Below, one piece after another: positions 21,270 to 21,496 of a DNA stretch of 21,496 nucleotides (position 1 is the first letter of the stretch; every line of letters begins with the position of its first letter). This DNA is from Pigoraptor vietnamica. Taxonomy: Eukaryota; Opisthokonta; Filasterea. The notes below the pieces were generated by a model. It saw nothing but the letters and a program-made list of their open reading frames with translations, ran no database searches and was not told the origin of the DNA. A program made the position numbers and the translations under genes. Where the stretch lies: the NCBI GenBank assembly GCA_943704525.1, contig CALSCQ010003150.1:1-21496 (forward strand), written 5' to 3'.

Positions 21270-21496
21270 CTGGGGACGGGGCGTCAGGAATCAGGAATGC
21301 ATCACGCGCACGCGCATTGCACCAAACACGAGAAAAAGAGAAACGAAGCGCACGAAGCGCACGAAACCGCGGAGAGAGCAAATATATTGACCTACACACA
21401 CACGGCAAGAAGAAGAGACGTGCTTTTGACGGACTGCACAATACAACGGTTGCGCACACGCAGCCTAGAGAAATTCTCCCTCCCCGCCCACCCCCC
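21270..21496 (-). other. Partial COPB1 intron at the window edge
   Basis: From the acceptor (CAG just right of 21269) to the end of the window no upstream beta-COP coding is recognisable in any minus frame. The upstream exon, expected to encode the HEAT repeats before the [10 protein letters not shown] motif, must lie beyond 21496, so this intron is longer than most others in the gene. Confidence 0.6.

Overview
The window is nuclear DNA of a GC-rich, intron-rich microbial eukaryote. Introns are short, most start GTGCGT, end CAG, and carry (GT/AC)n tracts. A coatomer gene, a receptor-type TKL kinase and ankyrin/F-box-type genes of the 'GHLEVIQLLHE' style fit a free-living amoeba (Acanthamoeba-like Amoebozoa) or another unicellular lineage such as an apusomonad. 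That placement is inference; no rRNA or organellar marker is present.

Layout. (1) 1-7246, plus strand: 3' part of a large single-pass receptor kinase gene, 21 visible exons. It encodes a LamG end, cadherin/Ig-like repeats, an FBXL4-type discoidin-like domain, a transmembrane helix and a complete TKL kinase. The 5' end lies off the window. (2) 7247-7951: intergenic, with a long GT microsatellite, then a TATA box and a CAA-rich leader. (3) 7952-12998, plus strand: a two-exon gene for a protein of about 1608 residues that joins a dynamin/NUGGC-like GTPase, an OTU-like domain lacking its catalytic residues, and a PIN ribonuclease domain with all four acidic residues. This is the most unusual item in the window. 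Its only intron separates the PIN part from the rest, and keeping that intron would give a protein without the nuclease. (4) 13020-14122: intergenic, GA/CA repeats. (5) 14123-16287, minus strand: an intronless ankyrin-type gene with an F-box-like start, broken into several frames. (6) 16756-21269, minus strand: coatomer subunit beta (COPB1), 14 visible exons covering about the last four fifths of the protein; its start is off the window to the right.

The intron-poor stretch 7.9-16.3 kb sits between two genes with very dense introns, so it may be a younger, accessory insertion between a signalling gene and a housekeeping gene. No tRNA, rRNA, CRISPR array, transposase, reverse transcriptase or capsid gene was seen. 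Exon borders were placed by hand from reading frame, GT/AG sites and family similarity. All borders keep frame, but none has been checked against transcripts.
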